From Leifsonia sp. PS1209 (GTDB lineage: Bacteria > Actinomycetota > Actinomycetes > Actinomycetales > Microbacteriaceae), in the NCBI RefSeq assembly GCF_012317045.1, contig NZ_CP051154.1, positions 930,001 to 994,000 of the forward strand: a DNA stretch of 64,000 nucleotides, read 5' to 3'. Shown piece by piece: positions 17,083 through 26,102 of this stretch (positions within the stretch are counted from its first letter, which is position 1; every line of letters begins with the position of its first letter). The translations under genes were made by a program, and so were the position numbers. A model generated the notes under the pieces. That model was not told where the DNA came from and ran no database searches. It was given only the letters and a program-made list of their open reading frames with translations.

Positions 17083-18119
17083 CGGAGTCGGTGCGTCGAC
17101 CGCGGGTGCGCGGTGAGGAGGGCCGGCGTGGTCGTCGCGCGGTTGCCGGGCCAGGCGAAGCGGCTGAACAGCTGGCGGAGTTGGTGGAGGAACTCGTCGC
17201 GCTGCTGGAAGCCGGGGTGACGCCCACGGCGGCTTGGGGGTACGTGCGGGAGTTCTCCGCGCATCCACTCGTCGTGCGGGCGGTCGTGCGGATCGAAGCG
17301 GGCGAGCGCGTCGCCGACGCACTTGTGGCTGCATCGGCGGCCTCCGTCGACGCCACCTCCGCCGTCAGAGCCGGGACGCTCGCTCCTCCCCGCCGCGCCC
17401 GCTCACGGTCGCCCGACGACGCGTCCGGACGGGTGCTCGCCGCCGCGTGGCACGTCGCCGTCGCCGCAGGTGCACCCTTGGCGCCCACCCTCCGCACCAT
17501 CGCCGACGCCTTGCGCGACCGCGCGGAGACGGAGCGGGACATCGCCATCGCCCTCGCCGGACCGCGGGCGACCGCCCGGCTCGTCTCCTGGCTGCCGTTG
17601 GTGGGAATGGCGCTCGCGGTCGTGATGGGGGTCGACCTGCTCGGAACGCTCACCGGCTCGGTGGTCGGCTGGGCACTCCTCGGCTCCGGCACCCTTCTCC
17701 TCCTGCTCGGCCGACGGTGGATGCGCGCCCTCCTGCATCGCGCCAGCCCCGGATCCGACCTCCCAGGCCTGAGACACGACCTGCTCGCCGTCGCGCTGAG
17801 CGGAGGGCTCGGGGTGCCCAGCGCTCTGGCCCTGTGCGACGAGGCGTGCGTGACGCATCCGGTACTCGAAGACGACCGGGCGTCCGTCGCGCGCATCCTG
17901 AGCCTGGCGCAACGGGCGGGAGCGCCGGCGGTCGACCTTCTGAGGAGCGCGGCGGCTCAGGCGCGGCGACGACGGAGGATGCAGGGGAGGAGCGACGCGG
18001 CGGCGCTGGCCGTGCGGTCGATGGTCCCGCTCGGGGTGTGCGTGCTGCCGAGTTTCATGCTTCTCGGCGTCGCTCCCGTGGTTCTCTCGATCGTCTCCTC
18101 CACAGTCTCCGCATTCTGA
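17079..18119 (+). CDS. TadB/TadC-like type II secretion system F-domain membrane protein
   Basis: Predicted inner-membrane platform protein of the Tad pilus, 346 residues with the GTG start at 17079, which overlaps the tadA stop (GTGA). GAGGAGG lies immediately before it. The tight spacing leaves other GTG codons (17091, 17106) possible. The N-terminal half holds a helical T2SSF-like repeat (LAELVEELVALLEAGVTPTAAWGYV and AWHVAVAAGAPLAPTLRTIADALRD). Next comes a hydrophobic pair (LVSWLPLVGMALAVVMG, VVGWALLGSGTLLLLLG), then a second helical repeat and a C-terminal membrane segment ending ILSIV-type. It may merge the roles of TadB and TadC in this reduced locus. Confidence 0.85.
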   Translation: MTESVRRPRVRGEEGRRGRRAVAGPGEAAEQLAELVEELVALLEAGVTPTAAWGYVREFSAHPLVVRAVVRIEAGERVADALVAASAASVDATSAVRAGTLAPPRRARSRSPDDASGRVLAAAWHVAVAAGAPLAPTLRTIADALRDRAETERDIAIALAGPRATARLVSWLPLVGMALAVVMGVDLLGTLTGSVVGWALLGSGTLLLLLGRRWMRALLHRASPGSDLPGLRHDLLAVALSGGLGVPSALALCDEACVTHPVLEDDRASVARILSLAQRAGAPAVDLLRSAAAQARRRRRMQGRSDAAALAVRSMVPLGVCVLPSFMLLGVAPVVLSIVSSTVSAF

Positions 18120-18245
18120 CGGTTCTCCACCGATCCCGGATGCACGGGGCAACCACTCGTCCCACCCCGAAGGCTGGAAGTGCGCTCGCAGCCGCGACCG
18201 CACCAACACACGAACAACAGACACAGACCAAAGGAACGAGGCATC

Positions 18246-18425
18246 ATGACGGGATTCATCTCACGGGTCATCCGGGAGGAACGAGGGTCGGCGACGGCCG
18301 AATACGCGGTGGCGACGATGGGGGCGGTCGGCTTCGCCGGGCTGCTGGTGGTGTTGCTGCGTGGCGACGAGGTCAAGGCCATCCTCACCGACCTGGTGAC
18401 ACGTGCACTCACGACCGGCGTCTGA
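18246..18425 (+). CDS. DUF4244 pilin-like small membrane protein
   Basis: A 59-residue peptide of the Flp-pilin-like DUF4244 group found in actinobacterial Tad loci. A short basic N-terminus (MTGFISRVIREERGSATAEYA) precedes a single hydrophobic helix (VATMGAVGFAGLLVVLL). The EERG-SATAEYA region resembles a prepilin processing site, with Glu at the +5-like position (inference). AAAGGA about ten bases upstream supports the ATG at 18246. It is probably the major pilin subunit of the locus. Confidence 0.85.
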   Translation: MTGFISRVIREERGSATAEYAVATMGAVGFAGLLVVLLRGDEVKAILTDLVTRALTTGV

Positions 18426-18741
18426 CGGCGAACGGGGAAGCGTGACCGCCGAGTTCGCGGTGGCGCTTCCCGCCGTGCTCGCCTGCCTCGCCCTGTGCCT
18501 CGGCGCCGTGCAGGCGGTGACCCAGCAGTCGCGACTGGTGGATGCGGCCGCCCAGTCCGCCCGGATGCTCGCCCGGGGCGACGACCCCGCAGACACCGCG
18601 CGCCGGATGGCCAACGCGGAACTGACCGTCGAGCGCGAGGGCGGAATGGTCTGCGCGCGAGCGACCAGCGCGAGCGCGGTCACCGGCCTCGGAGCCCTCG
18701 GGCTGGCCGTCTCGGCGAGGGCGTGCGCGCTCGATGACTAG
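18403..18741 (+). CDS. TadE-like pseudopilin
   Basis: A 112-residue TadE-family protein: RGSVTAEFAVALPAVLACLALCLGAVQAV is the TadE pilin-like N-terminal helix, and LVDAAAQSARMLARGDD is the conserved region after it. The GTG at 18403 overlaps the previous gene by 23 bases; a GTG at 18442 (MTAEFAVALP) is possible but would remove the GERGS segment that family members normally keep, so I prefer 18403. The C-terminus holds two cysteines. A minor pilin or assembly factor role is inferred. Confidence 0.82.
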   Translation: MHSRPASDGERGSVTAEFAVALPAVLACLALCLGAVQAVTQQSRLVDAAAQSARMLARGDDPADTARRMANAELTVEREGGMVCARATSASAVTGLGALGLAVSARACALDD

Positions 18742-18762
18742 GCGCAGTGGAAGGAGGAGGAG

Positions 18763-19182
18763 ATGGGTGAGCTAGAGCGCCGAGACACCACGCGCCGCCC
18801 GGGCGCCGAGGCGCGGTCACGCAGACGCCGGCTGAGTGCACGTATCCGGAGCGACCGCGGAGCGGCCAGTGTGCTCGCCGTCGCGGTGATCGGGGTGGTC
18901 ATTTGCTCCGGCACCGTGGCCGTCGCGCTCGGCGGGGCGTTCGCAGCGCGGCGCGTGGCGGCAGCAGGGGCGGATGCTGCGGCGCTCGCCGCGGCGGATG
19001 TGGCGTCCGGGCTCAAGCCGGGCAGTCCCTGTCAGGCGGCGGAGAGCGTCGCGGCGGCCAACGCCGCGCAGCTGCTGTCGTGCGAGCTGGAGGGTGTCGT
19101 CGCCATCGTCGAGACCTCAGTCTCCTATCTCGGGTTGCCGGCGCGCGCTTCGGCCCGTGCGGGTCCGCCGGGGACGCCGTGA
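18763..19182 (+). CDS. TadE-like protein (secretion-neighbourhood type)
   Basis: A 139-residue protein with a long basic N-terminus (RRRRLSARIRSDRG), a single hydrophobic helix (ASVLAVAVIGVVICSGTVAVALGGAFA) and the pattern RRVAAAGADAAALAAADVASG, typical of the Rv3654c-type TadE-like proteins that close actinobacterial Tad loci next to a helicase. Two cysteines (SPCQAAE and LLSCELE) could form a disulfide outside the membrane. GGAGGAG upstream of the ATG supports this start. It is the last gene of the Tad cluster here; no prepilin peptidase or helicase follows. Confidence 0.85.
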   Translation: MGELERRDTTRRPGAEARSRRRRLSARIRSDRGAASVLAVAVIGVVICSGTVAVALGGAFAARRVAAAGADAAALAAADVASGLKPGSPCQAAESVAAANAAQLLSCELEGVVAIVETSVSYLGLPARASARAGPPGTP

Positions 19183-19200
19183 CGACAGGGCGCGGGATCG

Positions 19201-19446
19201 TCAGTCGAAGATCGCCTCCAGATACCGGTACTCCACGGCGCTCGGGCGACGGTCGAGGGCGTCGTCGGAGGCGAACTCGATCGCGGAGGAGCGGATATAG
19301 AGGTAGCGCTTGCCCGCGGTCGGGGACGGGATCTCGAGTCGCGGGCGGGGCTGGCCGCTGTCCAGGTATTCGGTCGCGATGGTCTTGCCCTCGAGGGGGC
19401 CGTCGGTCAGTTTGGCGGTATACGTCGTCGTTGAAGTGGTAGCCAT
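19201..19446 (-). CDS. Conserved small hypothetical protein
   Basis: I do not recognise this 81-residue protein. It begins MATTSTTTYTAKLTDGPLEG and has a beta-rich composition with many Thr residues and an acidic C-terminus ending YLEAIFD. There is no membrane helix or signal peptide. It has normal codon use and a GAGG-type ribosome-binding site before the ATG, and it occupies the space between the Tad locus and topA on the opposite strand with only 18 bases to the convergent neighbour. It is probably real and of unknown function. Confidence 0.65.
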   Translation of the reverse strand: MATTSTTTYTAKLTDGPLEGKTIATEYLDSGQPRPRLEIPSPTAGKRYLYIRSSAIEFASDDALDRRPSAVEYRYLEAIFD

Positions 19447-19655
19447 GACCTCATTTTCCTCCCGCCTCCCGCAACCACAAGGGCTGCGCCCTCGGCGAAC
19501 GCAGAACAGCGGATTAGGCAGACAAGCGGCTCGGGTGTGTATGGTTTGCCTGTCGGGCCGTGTGGCCCACGCTCGCCGCAGGGGTGCGGCGCCGGGGGAG
19601 CGCGCTACGAACGTCTAACTGTTGCAACACAGTGCGTACATATAAGAGGAGTCAG

Positions 19656-22475
19656 GTGTCTGACACGAAGAAACTCGTCATCGTCGAGTCACCGAACAAG
19701 GTGAAGTCGATCGCTCAGTATCTGGGTGACGGCTACGAGGTGATGGCATCCGTCGGACACATCCGCGACCTCATCGAGCCCAAGAACCTTCCGCCCGAGC
19801 TCAAGAAGGGCTCGCTCGGCAAGTTCTCCGTCGACGTCGAGAAGGGCTTCGAGCCCTACTACGTGGTCTCCGACCAGAAGAAGAAGACCGTCGCCGACCT
19901 CAAGCGGGCGCTCAAGAACGCCGACGAACTCCTCCTCGCAACGGATGAGGACCGCGAAGGAGAGGCCATCGCGTGGCACCTCATCGAGGTGCTGCAGCCG
20001 AAGGTCCCCGTGAAGCGGATGGTGTTCCACGAGATCACCAAAGAAGCCATCGAGAAGGCACGGGACAACACCAGAGAGATCGACACCGCGCTGGTCGACG
20101 CCCAGGAGACCAGGCGCATCCTGGACCGGCTGTACGGGTACGAGGTCTCGCCCGTGCTGTGGCGCAAGGTCGGCCCTGGACTGTCCGCCGGGCGTGTTCA
20201 GTCCGCCGCGACCAGGCTCGTCGTCGACAGGGAGCGCGAGCGTCTCGCGTTCGTCCCTGCCTCGTACTGGGGCCTGACCGCACACTTCACGCCGGAAGAG
20301 GCGAACGGTTTCGAGGCCAGGCTCGCCCGGCTGTCCGGCGAGCGCGTCGCCACAGGGCGCGACTTCGACGACCACGGAAAGCTCACGTCCAACGCGCGCA
20401 CCCTGGACGAGGAGACCGCGACCAGCCTCGCCGCCGCCATCTCGCAGCCGAGCACCGTCGTCACGGTCGGCAAGGTCGACTCCAAGCCGTACTCCCGCCG
20501 CCCGGCCGCGCCGTTCACCACGTCGACCATGCAGCAGGAGGCCGCGCGCAAGCTGCGCTTCTCCGCGAAGCAGACGATGAGCGTCGCACAGTCGCTGTAC
20601 GAGAGCGGCTACATCACCTATATGCGAACCGACTCCGCTTCGCTCTCCCAGCAGGCCACCAACGCGGCCCGCACCCAGGCCGCCAAGCTCTACGGACCGG
20701 AGACGGTTCCTGACAAGCCGCGCACATACGCCTCGAAGAGCAAGAACGCCCAGGAGGCGCACGAGGCGATCCGCCCGTCCGGTGAGGTCTTCCGCACGCC
20801 CGCCGAGCTCGAGAAGGTGCTCCGCGGCAACGAGTTCCGCCTGTACGACCTGATCTGGAAGCGCACCGTCGCCTCGCAGATGGCCGATGCCAAGGGACAG
20901 ACCGCCTCCGTCACGGTCGAGACGAAGATCACCGAGGGCGTCCACGACGGCACCGTCGGCGAGTTCACCGCGAGCGGCACCGTCATCACGTTCCGCGGCT
21001 TCCTCAACGCATACGAGGAGAGCAAGGACGAAGAGCGCAACTCGTCCGATTCCGCCGACGCCAAGCTGCCTCCGCTGCAGGTCGGCCAGGAGCTGCACGT
21101 CCAGGATGTGGAGGCCGACGGCCACGAGACCACCCCGCCGCCGCGCTACACGGAGGCCAGCCTCGTCAAGGCGCTCGAAGAGCTGGGCATCGGCCGGCCG
21201 TCGACGTTCGCGAGCATCATCTCCACGATCGTCGACCGCGGGTACGTCACGCCCCGCGGCCAGGCACTCGTCCCGAGCTGGGTGGCGTTCTCCGTCGTCC
21301 GGCTGCTGGAGGACTACTTCGGTGACCTGGTGCAGTACGACTTCACCGCCGAGATGGAAGACGACCTCGACCGCATCGCCGACGGCGAGGCCGAGCGCGT
21401 CGACTGGCTGAACAGCTTCTACTTCGGCAGCGACAAGCACACCGGCCTGCGCCGCGTCATCGACAACATGGGTGAGATCGACGCGCGCAGCATCAACTCG
21501 ATCGCCATCGACGACGACGTGACGCTGCGGATCGGCAAGTACGGCCCATATCTCGAAGTCGCCGAAGAAGGCGCGGCAGAAGGGGCAACGCCCCGCCGGG
21601 TGAACATCCCGCCGGAGCTCGCCCCCGACGAGCTGACGCCCGCGAAGGCGCACGAGCTCATCGAAGCGCCCGTCCTCACCGACCGTGTCCTCGGCGTGAA
21701 CCCCGAGAACGGCAAGAACATCGTCGCGAAAGACGGCCGGTTCGGGCCGTACGTGACCGAGATCGACCCGGAAGAGGCCGCTGCGGAGACCGTCGACCAG
21801 GCCACGGGAGAAGTCGTCGCCGCTCCGGCCAAGAAGCCGGCGAAGAAGGCAGCGGCCGCGAAGCCGCGCACGGCGTCCCTGTTCAAGTCGATGGATCTCG
21901 CGACCCTCGACCTCGACACCGCCCTGCAGCTGCTCGACCTGCCGCGCACGGTCGGGATCGACCCCGAGAGCGGGGAAGAGATCCAGGCCCAGAACGGACG
22001 GTACGGCGCATACCTCAAGAAGGGCACGGACACCCGTTCGCTGACCAACGAGGACGACATCTTCGGCATCGACCTGGCGGGGGCGCTCGAATTGTTCGCG
22101 CAGCCCAAGTACGGCAACCGCCGGGCGTCGAGCGCGCTCAAGGAGTTCGACGCCGACCCCGTCAGCGGCAAGGCGATCAAGGTCAAGGACGGCCGGTTCG
22201 GCCCGTACGTGACCGACGGCGAGACGAACGCGACCATCCCGCGCGGCGAGACGGTCGACGAGGTCGACTTCGAGCGGGCCGTGCAGCTGCTCGCTGACAA
22301 GCGCGCGAAGGGTCCGGCGAAGAAGGCGCCCGCCAAAAAGGCTCCGGCCAAGAAGGCGCCCGCGAAGAAGCCTGCGGCGAAGACCACGGCGGCGAAGACG
22401 ACCGCGGCGAAGACGACAGCAGCCAAGACCACCACCACACGCAAGGCGGCGGCCACGAAACCGGCAGCGGAGTGA
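19656..22475 (+). CDS. topA: DNA topoisomerase I (type IA)
   Basis: A 939-residue enzyme that relaxes negative supercoils. The Toprim domain opens the protein (KKLVIVESPNKVKSIAQYLG, then DEDREGEAIAWHL), and the active-site Tyr is Tyr322 in GYITYMRTDSASLS. GPGLSAGRVQSAATRLVVDRE and the LVKALEELGIGRPSTFASII block are also typical. Four C-terminal topoisomerase repeats (NGKNIVAKDGRFGPYVTE and relatives) replace zinc fingers, as in other actinobacteria. The tail is a lysine/alanine/proline run (KKAPAKKAPAKKAP) that in mycobacterial and Streptomyces enzymes increases processivity. The start is GTG 19656 with GAGGAG just upstream. The stop overlaps tmk (GTGA). Confidence 0.98.
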   Translation: MSDTKKLVIVESPNKVKSIAQYLGDGYEVMASVGHIRDLIEPKNLPPELKKGSLGKFSVDVEKGFEPYYVVSDQKKKTVADLKRALKNADELLLATDEDREGEAIAWHLIEVLQPKVPVKRMVFHEITKEAIEKARDNTREIDTALVDAQETRRILDRLYGYEVSPVLWRKVGPGLSAGRVQSAATRLVVDRERERLAFVPASYWGLTAHFTPEEANGFEARLARLSGERVATGRDFDDHGKLTSNARTLDEETATSLAAAISQPSTVVTVGKVDSKPYSRRPAAPFTTSTMQQEAARKLRFSAKQTMSVAQSLYESGYITYMRTDSASLSQQATNAARTQAAKLYGPETVPDKPRTYASKSKNAQEAHEAIRPSGEVFRTPAELEKVLRGNEFRLYDLIWKRTVASQMADAKGQTASVTVETKITEGVHDGTVGEFTASGTVITFRGFLNAYEESKDEERNSSDSADAKLPPLQVGQELHVQDVEADGHETTPPPRYTEASLVKALEELGIGRPSTFASIISTIVDRGYVTPRGQALVPSWVAFSVVRLLEDYFGDLVQYDFTAEMEDDLDRIADGEAERVDWLNSFYFGSDKHTGLRRVIDNMGEIDARSINSIAIDDDVTLRIGKYGPYLEVAEEGAAEGATPRRVNIPPELAPDELTPAKAHELIEAPVLTDRVLGVNPENGKNIVAKDGRFGPYVTEIDPEEAAAETVDQATGEVVAAPAKKPAKKAAAAKPRTASLFKSMDLATLDLDTALQLLDLPRTVGIDPESGEEIQAQNGRYGAYLKKGTDTRSLTNEDDIFGIDLAGALELFAQPKYGNRRASSALKEFDADPVSGKAIKVKDGRFGPYVTDGETNATIPRGETVDEVDFERAVQLLADKRAKGPAKKAPAKKAPAKKAPAKKPAAKTTAAKTTAAKTTAAKTTTTRKAAATKPAAE

Positions 22476-23116
22476 GCACGGTCGACACGCATCCGGAACG
22501 TCGCGGGCTCTTCATCACCATCGAGGGCGGCGACGGCACGGGCAAGTCAACGCAGGCGAAGCTGATCGAGGAGTGGCTGGCCGCGCGCGGCCGCACCGTC
22601 GTGCGCACCCGTGAGCCGGGTGGCACGGAGGTGGGCGTCGAGATCCGCGAGATCGTGCTGCACCACCGGGGCGACATCGCCGCGCGCGCGGAAGCCCTCC
22701 TCTACGCGGCCGACCGGGCGCACCACATCGAGACCTTCGTGCGGCCGGCGCTCGCGCGCGGAGAGGTGGTCCTGCAGGACCGCTACCTCGACTCCTCCGT
22801 CGCGTACCAGGGCGCAGGCCGGGTGCTCGACCCGAAGGAGATCCGCGACCTGTCGCTGTGGGCGGCGCAAGGACTCCTGCCCGACCTGACGATCCTCCTC
22901 GACCTCGACGAGTCCACCGCCAGGCAGCGGCTCGACTCCTCGCGCACCCGCTACGACAGGCTCGAGGCAGAGAAGTCCGACTTCCACGCCCGCGTGCGCG
23001 CCGCATACCTCGGTCTGGCCGAGGCGGAGCCCGAGCGGTTCCTGGTGGTGGATGCGTCGCGTCCCGTCGACGAGATCGCCGCGGACATCCGCGCCAGGCT
23101 CGAACCGTACGTGTGA
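22472..23116 (+). CDS. tmk: Thymidylate kinase
   Basis: A 214-residue dTMP kinase producing dTDP for DNA synthesis. The P-loop is FITIEGGDGTGKST (about residues 14-27), the DR(Y/H) motif is VLQDRYLDSSVAYQGAGR, and TREPGGTEVG is the conserved REPGGT signature. The GTG start overlaps the topA stop by four bases, and holB follows after about 100 bases, giving a DNA-metabolism cluster of topA, tmk and holB. Length and motifs are normal. Confidence 0.97.
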   Translation: MSTVDTHPERRGLFITIEGGDGTGKSTQAKLIEEWLAARGRTVVRTREPGGTEVGVEIREIVLHHRGDIAARAEALLYAADRAHHIETFVRPALARGEVVLQDRYLDSSVAYQGAGRVLDPKEIRDLSLWAAQGLLPDLTILLDLDESTARQRLDSSRTRYDRLEAEKSDFHARVRAAYLGLAEAEPERFLVVDASRPVDEIAADIRARLEPYV

Positions 23117-23222
23117 CCAGGCGTATGTGTGACCAGGCATATGTCTGATCGTGGCCGAGAGCCGCGCATCCGGAGACGTCGTGGGTTCGGCGGTGTCGGT
23201 GGCGAGCGCTAGCCTGGGAGGC

Positions 23223-24476
23223 ATGGCAGTGTGGGATGACCTGACGGGTCAGGACGACGCCATCGCCATCTTCAAAGCCGCAGCGGCGGGAGGGTCTGCG
23301 CCCAGCGCATCCATTGTCGCCGTCGCTGAAGGAGGCGCCGCAGGGTCCGCGACGGCTCCAGGCTCCACGTCCGGCTCGCCGACCGGACGGAGCATGACGC
23401 ACTCCTGGCTGATCACCGGGCCGCCCGGCTCCGGGAGGTCCAACCTCGCGTTCGCCTTCGCGACCGCGCTGCTCAGCCCCGGCACCCCGGAGGGCGACCT
23501 GGCGACACAGCGCCAGGTGGAGGCGCGCACGCACCCCGACCTCGCTGTGCTCAGCACCGAACGGGTCATCATCTCCATCGAGGAGGTGCGCACGCTGGTC
23601 GCCAGCTCGCAGTTCTCCCCGTCCGTCGGCCGGTATCGCGTGATGATCATCGAAGACGCCGACCGGATGAGCGAGCGCACGTCGAACGTGCTCCTCAAAG
23701 CTCTGGAGGAGCCGCCGGAGCGCACCGTCTGGATCCTCTGCGCGCCCAGCGACGCCGACCTGATCCCGACCATCCGGTCGCGGGTCCGCACCGTGCGGCT
23801 GCGCGTTCCGAGCGTGTCCGATGTCGCGTCCCTCATCGAGCGCCGTGACGGCGTCGACCCCGTGACGGCCGAACGGGCGGCCAGGCACGCGCAGAGCCAC
23901 ATCGGCATGGCGCACCGGCTCGCGACCAACGACGAGGCCAGACGCAGGCGCGAGGAGACCCTGGAGCGCGTGCTGCGCATCCGGTCGGTCTCCGACGCCG
24001 TGATCACGGCGGCGAGCCTGCTCGAGATCGCCGGCGCAGACGCGAAGGCGATCACCGAGGAACGGGATGCGGAGGAACGCGAGCACGCGCTGCGCTCGCT
24101 CGGCATCGAACCGGGTGGCACCATCCCTCCCGCGCTGCGCTCGCAGCTCCGGCAGCTCGAGGAGGACCAGAAACGGCGGGCGACGCGCAGCCTCCGTGAC
24201 GGCATCGACCGCATCCTGGTCGACCTGCTCTCGCTGTATCGGGACGTGATGATGCTGCAGCTCGGCAGCGGGAGCGAGCTCGTGAACCTCGAACTGCGCG
24301 ACCGGCTGGAGGCTCTCAGCACTCACACGAGTCCCGCAGCTACGCTCGCCGCGATGGATGCGATCGCCACCGCCCGGCAGAGGATCGACGGGAACGTCGC
24401 GCCCGCGCTGGCGATCGAGGCCATGCTCACCACCATCCTGCGCGGCGGAGCCGCTCGAAAGGGGAACGACCAGTGA
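23223..24476 (+). CDS. holB: DNA polymerase III delta' subunit
   Basis: A 417-residue clamp-loader subunit. The start VWDDLTGQDDAIAIFKAAAAGG is the usual RFC-like opening; WLITGPPGSGRSNLAFAFATALL holds a P-loop-like segment; ISIEEVRTLVASSQFSPSVGRYRVMIIEDADRMSERTSNVLLKALEEPP is the highly conserved core with the SRC-like motif replaced by TIRSRVRTVRL downstream. The Cys residues of the zinc module seen in E. coli delta' are absent in the expected place, as is common in actinobacteria. I chose ATG 23223 because GGGAGG directly precedes it. The last four bases overlap the next start (GTGA). Confidence 0.93.
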   Translation: MAVWDDLTGQDDAIAIFKAAAAGGSAPSASIVAVAEGGAAGSATAPGSTSGSPTGRSMTHSWLITGPPGSGRSNLAFAFATALLSPGTPEGDLATQRQVEARTHPDLAVLSTERVIISIEEVRTLVASSQFSPSVGRYRVMIIEDADRMSERTSNVLLKALEEPPERTVWILCAPSDADLIPTIRSRVRTVRLRVPSVSDVASLIERRDGVDPVTAERAARHAQSHIGMAHRLATNDEARRRREETLERVLRIRSVSDAVITAASLLEIAGADAKAITEERDAEEREHALRSLGIEPGGTIPPALRSQLRQLEEDQKRRATRSLRDGIDRILVDLLSLYRDVMMLQLGSGSELVNLELRDRLEALSTHTSPAATLAAMDAIATARQRIDGNVAPALAIEAMLTTILRGGAARKGNDQ

Positions 24477-26050
24477 CCACCCGCCAGGGCCGCCCAGCCG
24501 CTCGCCCCGCCCGGAGCCGAGCGCGCCGCAGCACCCGCACCGCGCTCGTCGCGATCGCCGCCGTCGTCGCCCTGACCCTCACCGGATGCGTCACCTGGTT
24601 CATCCCCGCCAAGACCACGCAGACCTCCACCCCCGTCGCCGAGCAGGTCGCCGCCGACCTGCAGCCGTTCTACAGCCAGGTGCTGAAGTGGCAGAGCTGC
24701 GCCTCCGGCAAGCAGTGCGCGACGGCCAAAGCGCCCCTGGACTGGAAGAAGCCGTCGGCGGGCGAGATCGAGCTCGCGCTCATCCGGCAGACCGCCAAGG
24801 GCACGAAGCAGGGATCGCTGCTGGTGAACCCCGGCGGTCCTGGTGGTTCCGGCTACGACTTCGTCAGGGACTCCGTCGACTACGCGACGGACAGCACGCT
24901 GCAGCAGCACTTCGACGTGGTCGGCTTCGACCCGCGGGGCGTCGGGCACTCGACCGCCGTGAAGTGCTACGACGCTAAGCAGATGGACGAATACCTGTAC
25001 GGCATCACGCCGGGCACGCGCGGCTCGGACGAGTGGATCGCGGAGAACACGACGGTGTCGAAAGACTTCGGCGCCGCCTGCTCGACCAACACCGGATCGC
25101 TGCTGGAGCACGTCGACACCGTCAGCGCCGCGCGCGACCTCGACCTGCTGCGCGCCGTGCTGGGCGACAAGAAGCTCGACTACCTCGGATACTCGTACGG
25201 CACATACCTCGGCGCGGTCTACGCCGACCTCTATCCCGGTAAGACCGGCCGCCTCGTCCTCGACGGAGCGCTCGACCCCGCCGCGAGCAACTTCGACGTG
25301 ACCAAGGTGCAGGCCGAAGGCTTCGAGAGCGCGCTGCGCGCATACCTCAAAGACTGTCTCGCGCAGAAGGACTGCCCGTTCAGCGGCTCGGTCGACGACT
25401 CGATGAAGACCATCGGCGACCTGCTCTCCTCGGTCGAGCGCAGCCCCATCCGCAACTCGGACGGGCGGGAACTCGGCGCGAACACGCTCGTCACCGCGAT
25501 CATCTACCCGCTCTACGACGCGACGGCGTGGTCGTACCTGAGCGACATGTTCACCTCGGTGATGAAGGGGAGCGCATCCACCGCCTTCTCGCTGGCGGAC
25601 GCATACAACAACAGGCAGAGCGACGGGACGTACGGGGACAACTCCACCGAGGCGTTCATGGCGATCAACTGCCTCGACTACACCTACGACGCCGACCCGG
25701 CGACGATGCGCGCGCAGGCGGCCCAGCTCGCGAAGGACGCGCCGGTGATCGGCCCGTACATGTCCTACGGCGACATCGGATGCGCGAACTGGCCGTACAC
25801 CTCGACCGTCGAGCGTGCTCCGATCGCCGCGAAGGGCTCCGCACCCATCCTGGTCGTCGGCACCACGAACGACCCGGCGACCCCGTACGTGTGGGCCAAG
25901 AACCTCGCGGGCGAGCTCGAGAACGGGCACCTGCTCACCTACAAGGGCGAGGGCCACACGGCGTACAACAAGTCCAACTCGTGCGTGAACGACGCCGTCG
26001 ACGAATTCCTCGTCAAGGGCACCATCCCGGAGGACGGGAAGACCTGTTGA
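24473..26050 (+). CDS. Exported alpha/beta hydrolase, tripeptidyl-aminopeptidase (TAP-like) lipoprotein
   Basis: A 525-residue serine hydrolase. A basic N-terminus and hydrophobic helix end in the lipobox LTLTGC, so it should be lipid-anchored outside the membrane. The oxyanion region is LLVNPGGPGGSGYDF, the nucleophile elbow is YLGYSYGTYLG (Ser near residue 241), and the C-terminal TAP-like domain carries PILVVGTTNDPATPY with the Asp and KGEGHTAYN with the His. Relatives are SlpD/SlpE proteases of Streptomyces and similar mycobacterial lipoproteins that trim short peptides. Cysteine pairs (SCASGKQCATAK, DCLAQKDCPF) suggest disulfides. The GTG start overlaps holB by four bases. Confidence 0.9.
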   Translation: MTTRQGRPAARPARSRARRSTRTALVAIAAVVALTLTGCVTWFIPAKTTQTSTPVAEQVAADLQPFYSQVLKWQSCASGKQCATAKAPLDWKKPSAGEIELALIRQTAKGTKQGSLLVNPGGPGGSGYDFVRDSVDYATDSTLQQHFDVVGFDPRGVGHSTAVKCYDAKQMDEYLYGITPGTRGSDEWIAENTTVSKDFGAACSTNTGSLLEHVDTVSAARDLDLLRAVLGDKKLDYLGYSYGTYLGAVYADLYPGKTGRLVLDGALDPAASNFDVTKVQAEGFESALRAYLKDCLAQKDCPFSGSVDDSMKTIGDLLSSVERSPIRNSDGRELGANTLVTAIIYPLYDATAWSYLSDMFTSVMKGSASTAFSLADAYNNRQSDGTYGDNSTEAFMAINCLDYTYDADPATMRAQAAQLAKDAPVIGPYMSYGDIGCANWPYTSTVERAPIAAKGSAPILVVGTTNDPATPYVWAKNLAGELENGHLLTYKGEGHTAYNKSNSCVNDAVDEFLVKGTIPEDGKTC

Positions 26051-26067
26051 TCCGACCCTCCGCGGAG

Positions 26068-26096
26068 TGGTGCAAATTTGCAGAGAATGAAATAAT
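26068..26096 (+). promoter_or_regulatory. Putative promoter with palindromic operator for the TetR gene
   Basis: The perfect palindrome TGCAAATTTGCA lies at 26071-26082, followed by AATAAT at 26091-26096 as a -10 candidate. With that -10, transcription would begin at or very near the ATG at 26103, giving a leaderless mRNA. A palindrome placed inside the promoter fits TetR autorepression. Confidence 0.5.
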
Positions 26097-26102
26097 CGTC
26101 CC

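Noticed and set aside
22300..22460. Tandem AAGAAGGC/GCGAAGACG-type repeats that look like a DNA satellite.
   Set aside because: They encode the lysine/alanine/proline tail of TopA, a known actinobacterial feature, and keep the reading frame.
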